This document shows, piece after piece, positions 16,243 to 24,913 of a DNA stretch of 54,410 bases. The notes beneath the pieces are model-generated. The model saw only the letters and a program-made list of their open reading frames with translations. It made no database searches and was not told the DNA's origin. Each line of letters begins with the position of its first letter. The stretch's first letter is position 1. Both the position numbers and the translations under genes were made by a program. Origin of the DNA: Streptosporangiaceae bacterium (GTDB taxonomy: Bacteria > Actinomycetota > Actinomycetes > Streptosporangiales > Streptosporangiaceae); contig JASHPF010000061.1 of NCBI GenBank assembly GCA_030038295.1, positions 1 to 54,410 on the forward strand, in the 5' to 3' direction.

Positions 16243-17226
16243 GTGACCGCTCGCTACCCCGTTACCAGGCCCCGCAGGCTTCGCCGCACCGCGGCACTGC
16301 GCACGCTCGTCGCTCAGGTGAGCGTGCGCCCGTCGAACCTGGTTTTGCCGCTGTTCGTCAAGGAGGGCATCGGCGAGCCGCAGCCGGTCTCGTCGATGCC
16401 CGGCGTCGTCCAGCACACCAGGGACAGCCTGCGGAAGGCCGCGCACGAGGCGGTCGAGGCCGGCGTGGGCGGGCTGATCCTGTTCGGGGTGCCAGCGGTC
16501 AAGGACGGCCGCGGGTCGGCGGCCGACGATCCCGGTGGCGTCGTCCAGCTCGCGCTCCGAGACCTCGCCGCCGACGTGGGCCAGGACACCGTGCTCATGG
16601 CCGACCTGTGCCTGGACGAGTACACCGACCACGGGCACTGTGGGCTGCTGACGCCGGCGGGCGAAGTGGACAACGACGCGACGCTGGAGCGGTACGCCTC
16701 GATCGCGGTCGCGCAGGCCGAAGCCGGCGCGCACGTGGTGGCCCCGAGCGGGATGATGGACGGCCAGGTGGGAGCGATCCGCGGGGCGCTCGATGCGGCA
16801 GGTCACGGCGACGTGGCCATCTGCGCGTACTCGGTGAAGTACGCCTCGGCGTGTTACGGGCCGTTCCGGGAGGCGGCGGAGTGCGCGCCGCAGTTCGGCG
16901 ACCGGGCCGCGTACCAGCAGGATCCGGCGGCCGCCAGGGACGCGCTGCGCGAGGCGCTGCTGGATGTCGACGAGGGCGCCGACATCGTCATGGTCAAGCC
17001 CGCCGTGCCCTACCTGGATGTCATCGCCCAGGTATCCGCCGCGGTGCCGGTACCGGTGGCCGCCTACCAGGTGAGCGGCGAGTACTCGATGATCGAGGCC
17101 GCGGCCGCCAACGGCTGGCTGGACCGGGACCGGATGATCATGGAGACGCTCACCGCGATCAGCCGGGCCGGAGCCGACATCATCCTGACCTACTGGGCTG
17201 CCGAAGTCGCCCGCCGGCTTCGTTAG
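16243..17226 (+). CDS. hemB: Delta-aminolevulinic acid dehydratase (porphobilinogen synthase)
   Basis: A 327-residue enzyme condensing two aminolevulinates to porphobilinogen. Schiff-base lysines are in YSVKYASACYGPFREAAE and MVKPAVPYLDVI. The metal-binding loop reads DLCLDEYTDHGHCG: two of the three zinc cysteines are kept and the middle one is Asp, the mixed form common in actinobacteria. The GTG at 16243 has GGAG eight bases upstream and its product starts MTARYPVTRPRRLRRT like relatives; in-frame GTGs at 16141 and 16162 lie inside hemD and are less likely. The end of the rex-hem operon appears to be here. Confidence 0.95.
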   Translation: MTARYPVTRPRRLRRTAALRTLVAQVSVRPSNLVLPLFVKEGIGEPQPVSSMPGVVQHTRDSLRKAAHEAVEAGVGGLILFGVPAVKDGRGSAADDPGGVVQLALRDLAADVGQDTVLMADLCLDEYTDHGHCGLLTPAGEVDNDATLERYASIAVAQAEAGAHVVAPSGMMDGQVGAIRGALDAAGHGDVAICAYSVKYASACYGPFREAAECAPQFGDRAAYQQDPAAARDALREALLDVDEGADIVMVKPAVPYLDVIAQVSAAVPVPVAAYQVSGEYSMIEAAAANGWLDRDRMIMETLTAISRAGADIILTYWAAEVARRLR

Positions 17227-17691
17227 GCGCCCGGCCGCCCCGCGGTCGCCTGCGTCGAGTGCTCGGCCACCCCGCTGGCCGAGGCCAGTAGCTTCGGCAA
17301 GAGCGAGTGCTCCACCACGCGGGCTAAGGCTGCATTGAGCGATGTAGTTGTCTGCCGGGCACGCGGCGAGGGGCGCGCTGCCGCGATCTACGGGCCGCCA
17401 TGGCAACGGCACTTTGAATCGCCGGCGCACCAGGGCGAAGGTCTCAATGAGGCATCCGGGCAGGCGACAAGAAACTAGGCTGGCGCTTGGCAGCGGAGCG
17501 GCGGCAGGACACCTCAGAGGCGAACCCCGGCGGTCGCGGCTGATCACGATCTACGGGGGGCCAGCGTCGCTGACCGCGTCGTGGCAGTAGTGGCAATTCG
17601 TTCCTTATTCCAGGTAAGCATGGTGATCGTATGATCCGGCCTGTTATGATCAACCTTCGCAGGCGCCGCAGTCTGCCCTAGCCGCGGGACG
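17227..17691. other. 465-base region between hemB and the glycosyltransferase gene
   Basis: No gene is supported. Composition changes from GC-rich after hemB to mixed near 17580-17660. Two TATGATC words (17630-17636 and 17645-17651) could be -10 boxes for the glycosyltransferase gene, but neither has a good -35. No tRNA end, integrase or clear direct repeat marking an insertion junction was found by eye. Confidence 0.45.
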
Positions 17692-20121
17692 GTGACCTTG
17701 GTGCGCGCGGCCCGTTCGCCGGGTGGCTATGAATTGGACGGGGGTCAGTCATACCAGGGCGAGCAGCGCAGCCGTTCTAGGCGCGAGAAGAAACGGGCAC
17801 GTCGTAATGCGGCGGCGTGGCGTGAGTACGTTGCGTCGGCCACGATCGTCGGCAGGGTTGATCACTCCGCAGATCCGCGTGTCCGGTTTCGCCGCGTAGC
17901 GTCGCCGGGACAACGGCTGGCGCTCACGTCCCTAGTCCTGCTGAATGCAGCTACCGCCGCCATTTTCATCCGCTGGCTGTTGCTGCCCGCCCACATCCCA
18001 GCGGCAGCCATTGTCGGCCTTGATGGCTGGAAGATCGACTGCGCGAGGTTCGCCTTCTGCGTCGTCGTGCTGGTCGAAGTCATTCGGCTGACACAGAACT
18101 TCGCTATCTGGGTCTTTGCGTTCAACGCCAAGGACCCGGTACCCAAAGCGCTACCGGCGGGGCTACGCGTCGCGGTCCTCACCACCATCGTGCCGTCCAA
18201 GGAGCCCCTGCACGTCGTGGAACGGACGCTGCGGGCGATGAAGCAGATCCGGTACCGCGGCCATGTGGACGTGTGGATCCTCGATGAGGGCGACGACCCA
18301 GCGGTTAAGGCGATGGCAGTCCGGCTGGGCGTTCACCACTTCTCCCGGCGGGGCATTCCTCAGTTCAACACCAGTGGCGGCGCGTTCCGGGCCAAGACAA
18401 AGTCGGGCAACCACAACTCCTGGCGCGTCCAGCACGAGCACGACTACGACGTGGTCGCGCAAATGGACCCGGACCACGTGCCACTTCCTTGTTTCCTCGA
18501 GCGCACATTGGGCTATTTCCGCGATCCAGACGTGGCATTCGTGGTGGCGCCGCAGGTATACGGCAACATGTATGACACCTGGGTTGCCCACGGAGCCTCG
18601 GTGCAGCAGTACCTGTTCAGCGGCATCGTCGAGCGCGGCGGCAATGGGATGTCTGCGCCGCTTCTGATCGGCACGAACCATTTGTACCGACCGGCGGCCT
18701 GGCGCCAGATCGGCGGCTATCAAGACTCCATCATCGAAGACCACCTGACTAGCATGCGCGTCCAGGGAACTGTTAACCCCCTCACCGGACGGAACTGGAA
18801 GGGCGTCTATACGCCGGACATTCTCGCGATCGGAGAAGCGCCTACTACCTGGACCGACTACTTCAATCAGCAAAAACGCTGGTCGTACGGGATCTGGGAG
18901 ATACTGCTCAAGCGCAGGCTGAAGAAAGGCATCAGGCTGAAGTTGCGCCAGCGCATCATGTACACGCTGGTCCAGTTCTATTACCCGAGCGTCGGGGCGA
19001 CCGTACTGCTGGGGACTACCGCGACCTCCATCTACCTGCTGCTTGGCATCACGGCGCTGCACGTGGCCGGGGTCCCGTGGGTGGCGCTGTGGTCACTGAA
19101 CATGGCGACGTGGTTCATCCTCTGGCTGTGGCTTCGCCGCTTCAATCTCGCAACTCATGAGCGGCGTGAGATAGGCATGCCGGGGATGTTGCTCGCCTTG
19201 TTCGCAGGACCCATCTATGTTGCGGCGGGCCTGCGGGCCCTGCTTCGGATGCCGCTACGGTATGTCGTCACGGCGAAAGGTCAGTTCAGATCGGGGGACT
19301 CTGCCCGCACCTTCGGGCTGCACGTCGCATGGGGTCTGGCGGCGGCGTTGCTGGTTTTCATCAGCCTCCGGCTGCACCACGACCTCATCGCCTTGCGGGT
19401 ATGGGCGACCCTCGCGGTGGTCGTGGGCACGGGGCCGCCGCTCATTGCAGCTTGTGCTTGGCTTACCCGTGGCAAGGCACGCAGACGGAGCAGTGTCGAC
19501 CGCCGTGAGCTGGACCGCCACGCGTGGCAGGGAGAAATGGTTCAGGACTTCAGGAGCCCTGATCTGATCCCGTTGTTCGAGCGCGCAGCGCTGGAGTCGG
19601 ATGATTTCGATCCCCTCGAGGAAGCTGACTGGCAGGTACCGCGCCACGCCGCGGCTCGCGGCCCCGCGCGCAACGGTGCCGACCGGGACGGCGGGCGGCC
19701 CGCCAGCCGGACAAGCTGGTCTGCTGACTGGCAGCCTGTTGGATCTTCTCCAGCACGCCGCCGGCCGTTGTCGCCGCGGCAAGACCGCGACATGAGCGGC
19801 GTGCGGCGCGACCCGTGGCAGCAAAGCCACGACGAGCAGCAGCCACCCTGGCGACCGGGCACCAAGCAGCCCAATAGCCGGTTCGCTGACGCCGCGTACC
19901 CAGTACGCTCTGCGGAGGAACATCGGCAGGCCCGCGGCGGGTCGTCGCTCGATGGGGTTGGTTGGCAGCAAGCAGAAGTGCCGCTTCAGCCGCGTCATCA
20001 GGCGCGCCGGGTCCTCCGCGAGGAGGACCATCTTGAGGGACGGCAGGGAGCGCATCGCGCATCATCGTCCGAAGACGCTCCCGTGCACACCTCAGACCGG
20101 AAGGCGTCATGGTTCGACTGA
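17692..20121 (+). CDS. Processive family 2 glycosyltransferase, cellulose-synthase-like
   Basis: An 809-residue membrane glycosyltransferase. Two helices lie at about residues 80-140, the GT-A catalytic domain at 155-400, five or six helices at 420-595, and a disordered Arg/Gln/Ser-rich tail from about 600 to the end. All catalytic motifs are present: Asp198 in WILDEGDD, D259xD261 in QMDPDH, E349-D350 in IIEDH (TED-like) and QQKRW at 393-397. This is the set of a processive beta-glycan synthase of the BcsA type, but no PilZ domain is seen. The sugar is unknown; glucose or mannose is likely. The GTG start at 17692 has a weak ribosome site and GTG 17701 is an alternative. The last 13 bases overlap the GH26-like gene. 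Confidence 0.88.
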   Translation: MTLVRAARSPGGYELDGGQSYQGEQRSRSRREKKRARRNAAAWREYVASATIVGRVDHSADPRVRFRRVASPGQRLALTSLVLLNAATAAIFIRWLLLPAHIPAAAIVGLDGWKIDCARFAFCVVVLVEVIRLTQNFAIWVFAFNAKDPVPKALPAGLRVAVLTTIVPSKEPLHVVERTLRAMKQIRYRGHVDVWILDEGDDPAVKAMAVRLGVHHFSRRGIPQFNTSGGAFRAKTKSGNHNSWRVQHEHDYDVVAQMDPDHVPLPCFLERTLGYFRDPDVAFVVAPQVYGNMYDTWVAHGASVQQYLFSGIVERGGNGMSAPLLIGTNHLYRPAAWRQIGGYQDSIIEDHLTSMRVQGTVNPLTGRNWKGVYTPDILAIGEAPTTWTDYFNQQKRWSYGIWEILLKRRLKKGIRLKLRQRIMYTLVQFYYPSVGATVLLGTTATSIYLLLGITALHVAGVPWVALWSLNMATWFILWLWLRRFNLATHERREIGMPGMLLALFAGPIYVAAGLRALLRMPLRYVVTAKGQFRSGDSARTFGLHVAWGLAAALLVFISLRLHHDLIALRVWATLAVVVGTGPPLIAACAWLTRGKARRRSSVDRRELDRHAWQGEMVQDFRSPDLIPLFERAALESDDFDPLEEADWQVPRHAAARGPARNGADRDGGRPASRTSWSADWQPVGSSPARRRPLSPRQDRDMSGVRRDPWQQSHDEQQPPWRPGTKQPNSRFADAAYPVRSAEEHRQARGGSSLDGVGWQQAEVPLQPRHQARRVLREEDHLEGRQGAHRASSSEDAPVHTSDRKASWFD

Positions 20122-21263
20122 CCATACCGAGACTGCTGTTCGTGGCTCTGGTAGGCGCGTTGGTGGCCTATGCGTTCGTCTACGGTCCGCGCCTCTCGGA
20201 TTCGTCAGCGCATGCGACTACGGCGGACCAGCGGAAGTCGCCGAGCGTGAAGTCCTCGCCGGAAGTTCACGCGGTCTTCCCGCCGGCCGGGCAGAAATTC
20301 ATCGGCATTATGAGCGGCGAAGGCCCGTACAACTTCTCAGCAGTCGACACGTTTACGCAGGATGTCGGCCATGAGCCCGAGGTCTATGAATTCTCCCAGG
20401 GATGGGCAATCAACCAGTTTAATGCCAGCCTGATCAATGCAGTGGCTAAGCGCGGCATGCTCCCGATGATTTCCTGGGAGCCATGGAACTACCTGAAAGA
20501 ACCAACGGAGGATGCTCTTCGCGGTTATCAGCCCGCCTATAGCCTGGAGAATATTATCGATGGTAAGTACGACAGCTACATAAGGTCCTGGGCTGAGGGT
20601 ATCAAGAGCCTTGGCTACACCGTTGCCATCCGACTCGCGCACGAGATGAATGGCTACTGGTATCCGTGGGGGATATTCGCGGAAGGGCAGGGGAACACCG
20701 CAGCGCAGTATGTGGAGATGTGGCGGGACGTTCATAACATCTTCACTCAGGTGGGCGCTACGAACGTGATCTGGGTCTGGTCGCCTAATATCATCTGGAA
20801 TAGCTTCACTGACCTAGCTTCATTGTATCCAGGTAACAATTATGTCGACTGGGTAGGGCTGTCCGGCTATTACGGTACGCCTGGCATGGGTGATTACCAG
20901 ACATTCAATCAGATCTTCAACCCCACCATCGCCGATATTCGAAGCTTCACCGACAAGCCAATTGTCATTACCGAGACGGCCGCGACGGATGTGAGTGGCC
21001 TCATGCCGCGCTGGATCACCGCCATGTTTCAGGAGCTGCCGGAGCACCCGGGCATCATCGGCGTGATCTGGTACGAGGACTTCGATGTCGTCGACTGGAA
21101 GGTGGTCGACGATCCCAACGCGGTGGCGGCTTTCAAGCAGGGATTCTCGAGCGCGCTGTATCAGGTCCAGTGGGAACCGGGGATGGTTCCGCTCGAGAGC
21201 GTGCCTCTCGGTGGCTCGTCAAGCCCTTCCCCGCCCACTCCGACTCCGTCGCCTTCAAAGTAG
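20109..21263 (+). CDS. GH26-like glycoside hydrolase, N-terminally anchored or secreted
   Basis: A 384-residue exported protein: one hydrophobic helix at residues 7-26 (signal anchor or signal peptide), then a TIM-barrel resembling GH26 beta-mannanase/lichenase enzymes, then a Pro/Ser/Thr tail. The acid/base candidate is Glu179 in RLAHEMNGYWYPWG, the GH26 hallmark, and the nucleophile candidate is Glu289 in PIVITETAA. It would act outside the membrane on a beta-1,4- or mixed-linked glycan. ATG 20109 follows GGAAGG and lies inside the end of the glycosyltransferase gene, so the pair is coupled. DNA here is visibly less GC-rich than the hem genes: 29 of 60 bases in 20521-20580 are G or C. Its stop lies one base from the stop of the convergent GH26-like gene. 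Confidence 0.86.
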   Translation: MVRLTIPRLLFVALVGALVAYAFVYGPRLSDSSAHATTADQRKSPSVKSSPEVHAVFPPAGQKFIGIMSGEGPYNFSAVDTFTQDVGHEPEVYEFSQGWAINQFNASLINAVAKRGMLPMISWEPWNYLKEPTEDALRGYQPAYSLENIIDGKYDSYIRSWAEGIKSLGYTVAIRLAHEMNGYWYPWGIFAEGQGNTAAQYVEMWRDVHNIFTQVGATNVIWVWSPNIIWNSFTDLASLYPGNNYVDWVGLSGYYGTPGMGDYQTFNQIFNPTIADIRSFTDKPIVITETAATDVSGLMPRWITAMFQELPEHPGIIGVIWYEDFDVVDWKVVDDPNAVAAFKQGFSSALYQVQWEPGMVPLESVPLGGSSSPSPPTPTPSPSK

Positions 21264-21264
21264 G

Positions 21265-22203
21265 TCACCTAGCTGGGAACGCGTAGCGCTGCGTGACGCG
21301 GCGATAGGCGGCCAGAGCCTGCGGATCAGTCTCTAGCTGCCAGTCCTCGTGCATGTAATCGCCTTTTTGGGCAATGTCGAACCAGAGGAATCCGTCCAGA
21401 TGGTAAGCGTTGAGGGCGGCGACGAGCTCGTTGACGACGCGAAGCTTGCCAGCGGCTGGCCCCGCTGCCGTCTCGGTGATCAGTATCGGATCGCTGGACA
21501 GCTCGCGCATGGCGTCGATCGTCTGAATGAACACGCTGCCGAAGGTATCTTGCGGGGTCGTGAAGTAGCCGTCAATGCCGAGCATGTTCACATACGCCCC
21601 GCCCGGCCACAGCCGGTTCAGGCTTTCGGATTCCGGGAACTCAACGTTCATGATCCAGGCCCACTTAATGGCTCTGGCCCCTGCCCTGCGGAATACCGTC
21701 ACGACGTGCTGCCATGCTTGTACGTAGACTTCAGCGCGGGTGTCCCGGAATCCCCATTCGTACCAGTCGCCGTTCGCCTCGGGGGCGAACGACATGATGA
21801 CGGGAGCCTTGAGGCGGAGAAGTGCCTTTGCATAGCGGGTCAGCCAGGTGTCCTCGCGGCCTGCGACGATCCACCTAAGTGGGATGCCGTACGGTTCCAG
21901 CTCCAGCAGCGGGACTGCCCCGTCGTCCAGAGCCAGCTTTGCCAGCGTCACGTTGACCGGGCCGCCCATGCTGATGTAGTGGATCGCGGCATTCGGGCGG
22001 CACTGGCACCGAGTGTCGAATGCGGCGATGTCATTCGACACGATGCCGACGTACTCGCTCGGGTATCGCCGGACTGTTATGTCTGCTGCTGCTTGGGTTC
22101 TCGCTGCGGCGGATCTGCGATGCTGCAGGAGCTTGACGCTGGCCACCGGTATGCCCACCACCACTGCCAAGGCGGCTACCACCGACAAGATGCGCATCGT
22201 CAT
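21265..22203 (-). CDS. Second GH26-like glycoside hydrolase, N-terminally anchored or secreted
   Basis: A 312-residue exported protein: N-terminal hydrophobic helix at residues 4-24, then a barrel similar to the convergent neighbour. The two catalytic glutamates are kept: Glu142 in FAPEANGDWYEWG and Glu244 in PILITETAAG. The histidine before the acid/base in classical GH26 (His-Glu) is Pro141 here, so substrate or rate may differ. A CQC pair near residue 67 could form a disulfide. The ATG has GAGGTGA before it and overlaps the stop of the glycosyltransferase upstream (ATGA). The two hydrolases align in motif order but are clearly diverged, so an inverted duplication would have to be old. Confidence 0.82.
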   Translation of the reverse strand: MTMRILSVVAALAVVVGIPVASVKLLQHRRSAAARTQAAADITVRRYPSEYVGIVSNDIAAFDTRCQCRPNAAIHYISMGGPVNVTLAKLALDDGAVPLLELEPYGIPLRWIVAGREDTWLTRYAKALLRLKAPVIMSFAPEANGDWYEWGFRDTRAEVYVQAWQHVVTVFRRAGARAIKWAWIMNVEFPESESLNRLWPGGAYVNMLGIDGYFTTPQDTFGSVFIQTIDAMRELSSDPILITETAAGPAAGKLRVVNELVAALNAYHLDGFLWFDIAQKGDYMHEDWQLETDPQALAAYRRVTQRYAFPAR

Positions 22204-23801
22204 GACTTCACCTCAACCTGTTTGCGGGTGCCCCAGCTGTTATCCCGCAGGGTCAACAACGCCACCACCCGCAACGGCAGCAACACTGTCATGGAAATGA
22301 GGCCGTACAACGGCGCTATTGCCAGCGTGCCCAACTTTCCTGGGAGATTCAGGTCGGGGTGCTCGGCCTCGAAATAGTGCCCGGATCGCGCATAGGAAAG
22401 CATGAGGACGCTGATCAGATAGGTGAGCACGGTGAAATGGCCGGTCAGCGCGGGCTTCACTGCGACCGAGTAGATCAGCGCGGTCGTGAACCCGCTCCAT
22501 GTGCATATCTCAACGAGCGTCAGCCACCAGCAGACACGCCAAGGCGGCACGGTGACGATCATCCACAAGGACTCGCGGAAGAAACTCTTCGACCAGCGCA
22601 GCTGCTGGCGTACGAAGTGCTTCATGGTGAACGGCACCAGCGTCCAGGCGAGGGCATCCGGAGCCAGCAGCACCTTGCCCTCGCGGAGACAGTAATAGGT
22701 GAGGCGCCGATCATCACCAAAGGTGCATGGCCGTCCCAGGAAGCGCTGAGTGAGGAAGTCGTCGAGATATTTACGAACCGTAGGTCCGCGGTAGAGCGCC
22801 AACGAGCCGCAGGCGCATAGCACGCTGCCCATGACGGAGTAGGCTGCCCGCTCGCCGAGGAAGGCGTAGCAGTACCGCAGGTCGATGAGACGGGTCAGCA
22901 GATTCGTGCGACGGTTAGCAGCGAACACGGCGCCGGTCGTCGCTTGGACCTTCCGGCGTCCGAACGGCTTCAGGGCATTGGCGATCGCCTCACGGTGAAC
23001 GACGGTGTCCGAGTCGATGCACAGATACACGTCGGCGTCCCAGGTCCTGCGGAAGCCGGCCGCTAGGCCCGCGCGCTTCCCGAGGTTCTCCCGGAAGACA
23101 ATAAGCCCGTAATCCACGCCTCGCGCCAGAAACGACGGGGCAAAAGCTCGCGCAGTACGGCGGCAGCCGGGCGAGTCCGAGGCGTCGTCGATGATCGTCA
23201 GAGAATCCGGTAGCCGGGTCGATGCCAAGATCGACTTGAGGCACTCTGCGAACGCCATCGGATCCTCATTGCGGCAGGTGATGATGGCCGAGACGTTGTA
23301 GCGCGTAAGCACCCGGTGCGAGTCAGGTGTCTCGGCGGCCGGCGCGGCAAGGAGGGATAGCAGCAGCTTGGTGCCGATCAGTACCGTCACGGCCAGCCCG
23401 TACCAGCCCAAGCGCACCGTCACGCTGCCAGTCGCGCTGATCGCCGTGTGCAGGACGAGAACGAAACCCAGCACGGCTCCGGTGAGCACCGCGACGGCCA
23501 GGACCCGGCCGCCTCGCCGCTTGCGCCGCTCTGCCGGCAGGCTCTGGTCGGGATCGACCGCAAGGCTCAGGGCCGCGGCAAGCCCGGCCCGCTGGGACGC
23601 GATAAACCTCAACTCCCGGGCGCTCCGTGCCTGCTCCCGCGCGCCCCACTCTTCCCGCAGCCGTTCTATAAGGTCAGTGTCAAAGAGTGCCGACTCCTCG
23701 ATTCTTGGCCCCCGCGGCCGGGGCGGTGCCTTCGCTTCGCCTTGGCCGCGGCGGGATGAGCCATGCAAACGCTCGTATGGCCAGCCATCGTCGGCGGGCA
23801 A
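22200..23801 (-). CDS. Family 2 glycosyltransferase, hyaluronan/chitin-synthase-like
   Basis: A 533-residue membrane glycosyltransferase. A 95-residue cytoplasmic N-terminus leads to two helices (about 98-121 and 130-153), a catalytic domain (165-405) and four C-terminal helices. Motifs: ITCRNEDP near 174, Asp205-Asp206 in TIIDDASD, D263xD265 in CIDSDT, GDD at 362-364 and QQLRW at 399-403. This matches the NodC/hyaluronan-synthase branch rather than the BcsA branch. The start is TTG, chosen because CTGGAGGT stands five to six bases in front of it; no better ATG/GTG fits. It is coupled to the GH26-like gene by ATGA and transcribed towards the first GT2-GH26 unit. Confidence 0.87.
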   Translation of the reverse strand: MPADDGWPYERLHGSSRRGQGEAKAPPRPRGPRIEESALFDTDLIERLREEWGAREQARSARELRFIASQRAGLAAALSLAVDPDQSLPAERRKRRGGRVLAVAVLTGAVLGFVLVLHTAISATGSVTVRLGWYGLAVTVLIGTKLLLSLLAAPAAETPDSHRVLTRYNVSAIITCRNEDPMAFAECLKSILASTRLPDSLTIIDDASDSPGCRRTARAFAPSFLARGVDYGLIVFRENLGKRAGLAAGFRRTWDADVYLCIDSDTVVHREAIANALKPFGRRKVQATTGAVFAANRRTNLLTRLIDLRYCYAFLGERAAYSVMGSVLCACGSLALYRGPTVRKYLDDFLTQRFLGRPCTFGDDRRLTYYCLREGKVLLAPDALAWTLVPFTMKHFVRQQLRWSKSFFRESLWMIVTVPPWRVCWWLTLVEICTWSGFTTALIYSVAVKPALTGHFTVLTYLISVLMLSYARSGHYFEAEHPDLNLPGKLGTLAIAPLYGLISMTVLLPLRVVALLTLRDNSWGTRKQVEVKS

Positions 23802-24244
23802 GTAACCTCCAGCTCACGGCTCGCTGCGGCGACTGGCAATTGGGCGAGGAGAGATCGGCCAGGCGCGGCGGTCCTACCAGACTGGGGAGTCCGCAGAAGC
23901 CAGCACACCGTATCGCAACCCGCCAGCCTTACGGATCGTAATCTGACAAATCGCCTCCTGCACATCCGTCTTGCTCCGCAGTCATGCTCGACGTTGGGTT
24001 GTGGCGGGTGGCTGCCGGAACATGCGGTGGCCGCTCTGATCGGCTGACTGGGCAGCGAGCGCTTGTGGACGCGCCGCCATCATGGGTGCAGGTGCCAGGT
24101 AGCCTGATCACTCCACAGTCTCCGTCGCATTTCGGCTTGGTTACGCCGGCGGGGCCGGCGCCCGGTCCTCGGTGCCGTTTCCGGCAGGATCAATACGACA
24201 GGACGGCTCAGAGGCTGGCACGGGCTGACCGGGAGTAAGTCCAC
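23802..24244. other. 443-base region between the glycosyltransferase and the prim-pol gene
   Basis: Divergent intergenic DNA. It should contain the promoter of the minus-strand glycosyltransferase unit and of the plus-strand prim-pol/hemL unit. A mixed-composition patch at 23930-23980 (GATCGTAATCTGACAAATCG) is the likeliest promoter area. No gene, tRNA or repeat is supported. Confidence 0.45.
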
Positions 24245-24913
24245 GTGGTCGAAGCTGTACTGCGACACAGGCGCCGCAGGGCGGTCGGGCGGACCGCCGA
24301 CGCTGCCGTGCGCTATGCCGCTCTGGGCTGGCCGGTCTGCCCAGGCGCCTACCCGCCGGGTCACGCCGACCGGCCGGAGGGATTCCAGCGCTCGTGTTCG
24401 TGTGACCGGCTCGGCTGTCCGTCACCCGGCTCCCATCCGGTCTCGCCTGCGTGGCAGAGCGTCGCGAGCGATGACCCGGAGGTCGTGGCGGGCTGGTGGG
24501 AGACGACGCCGGCGGCCAATGTCATCCTGCCGACCGGGCGAGTATTCGACGTCCTTGACGTGCCAGCCGAAGTCGGAATCCCCGCCCTCGCCACGATGGA
24601 GCGGACGGGCGTGCGGCCCGGCCCGGTAGCGATGAGCGCCGGCGGCCGGGCCTACTTTTTTGTCCGCTCCAGGGGAGCGCCCGCGGACGAGAACGAGTGG
24701 TGGTCGTGCCACCTGGACTGCCTGCCCGAGCAAATCGCCGACGTGGCGGGGCTGCGCTGGCATTGCCGGGACAGCTACGTGCTGGCGCCGCCCTCGCGGA
24801 CAACAGCGAGCAGGCAGGCCAGGTGGCTGCGCGATCCGGCGGCCTACGAGCTGCCCGACGGCGTACGCCTGCTCGAGGTGCTCGCAGACGCGTGCGAGCA
24901 GGTTCGGCCATGA
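24245..24913 (+). CDS. Prim-pol domain protein (bifunctional DNA primase/polymerase N-terminal-like)
   Basis: A 222-residue protein of the small actinobacterial proteins carrying only the archaeo-eukaryotic primase-like domain. Recognisable parts: [18 protein letters not shown], a zinc-type cluster [15 protein letters not shown], the [20 protein letters not shown] strand-loop and [13 protein letters not shown]. The acidic active-site motif normally read as D-x-D with a following glycine pair is only partly kept (FDVLDVP), so polymerase activity is doubtful. No helicase or ATPase part is attached. It starts GTG and its stop overlaps hemL by four bases (ATGA). Confidence 0.78.
   Translation: MVEAVLRHRRRRAVGRTADAAVRYAALGWPVCPGAYPPGHADRPEGFQRSCSCDRLGCPSPGSHPVSPAWQSVASDDPEVVAGWWETTPAANVILPTGRVFDVLDVPAEVGIPALATMERTGVRPGPVAMSAGGRAYFFVRSRGAPADENEWWSCHLDCLPEQIADVAGLRWHCRDSYVLAPPSRTTASRQARWLRDPAAYELPDGVRLLEVLADACEQVRP

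Noticed and set aside
17630-17651. Two TATGAT words as definite promoters of the glycosyltransferase operon
   Set aside because: The -10 match is good but no -35 box with acceptable spacing could be found for either copy, so they are only mentioned as possibilities.
17227-17691. Riboswitch or small RNA before the glycosyltransferase gene
   Set aside because: I looked for c-di-GMP, c-di-AMP and other known aptamer cores and saw no convincing conserved core or terminator.
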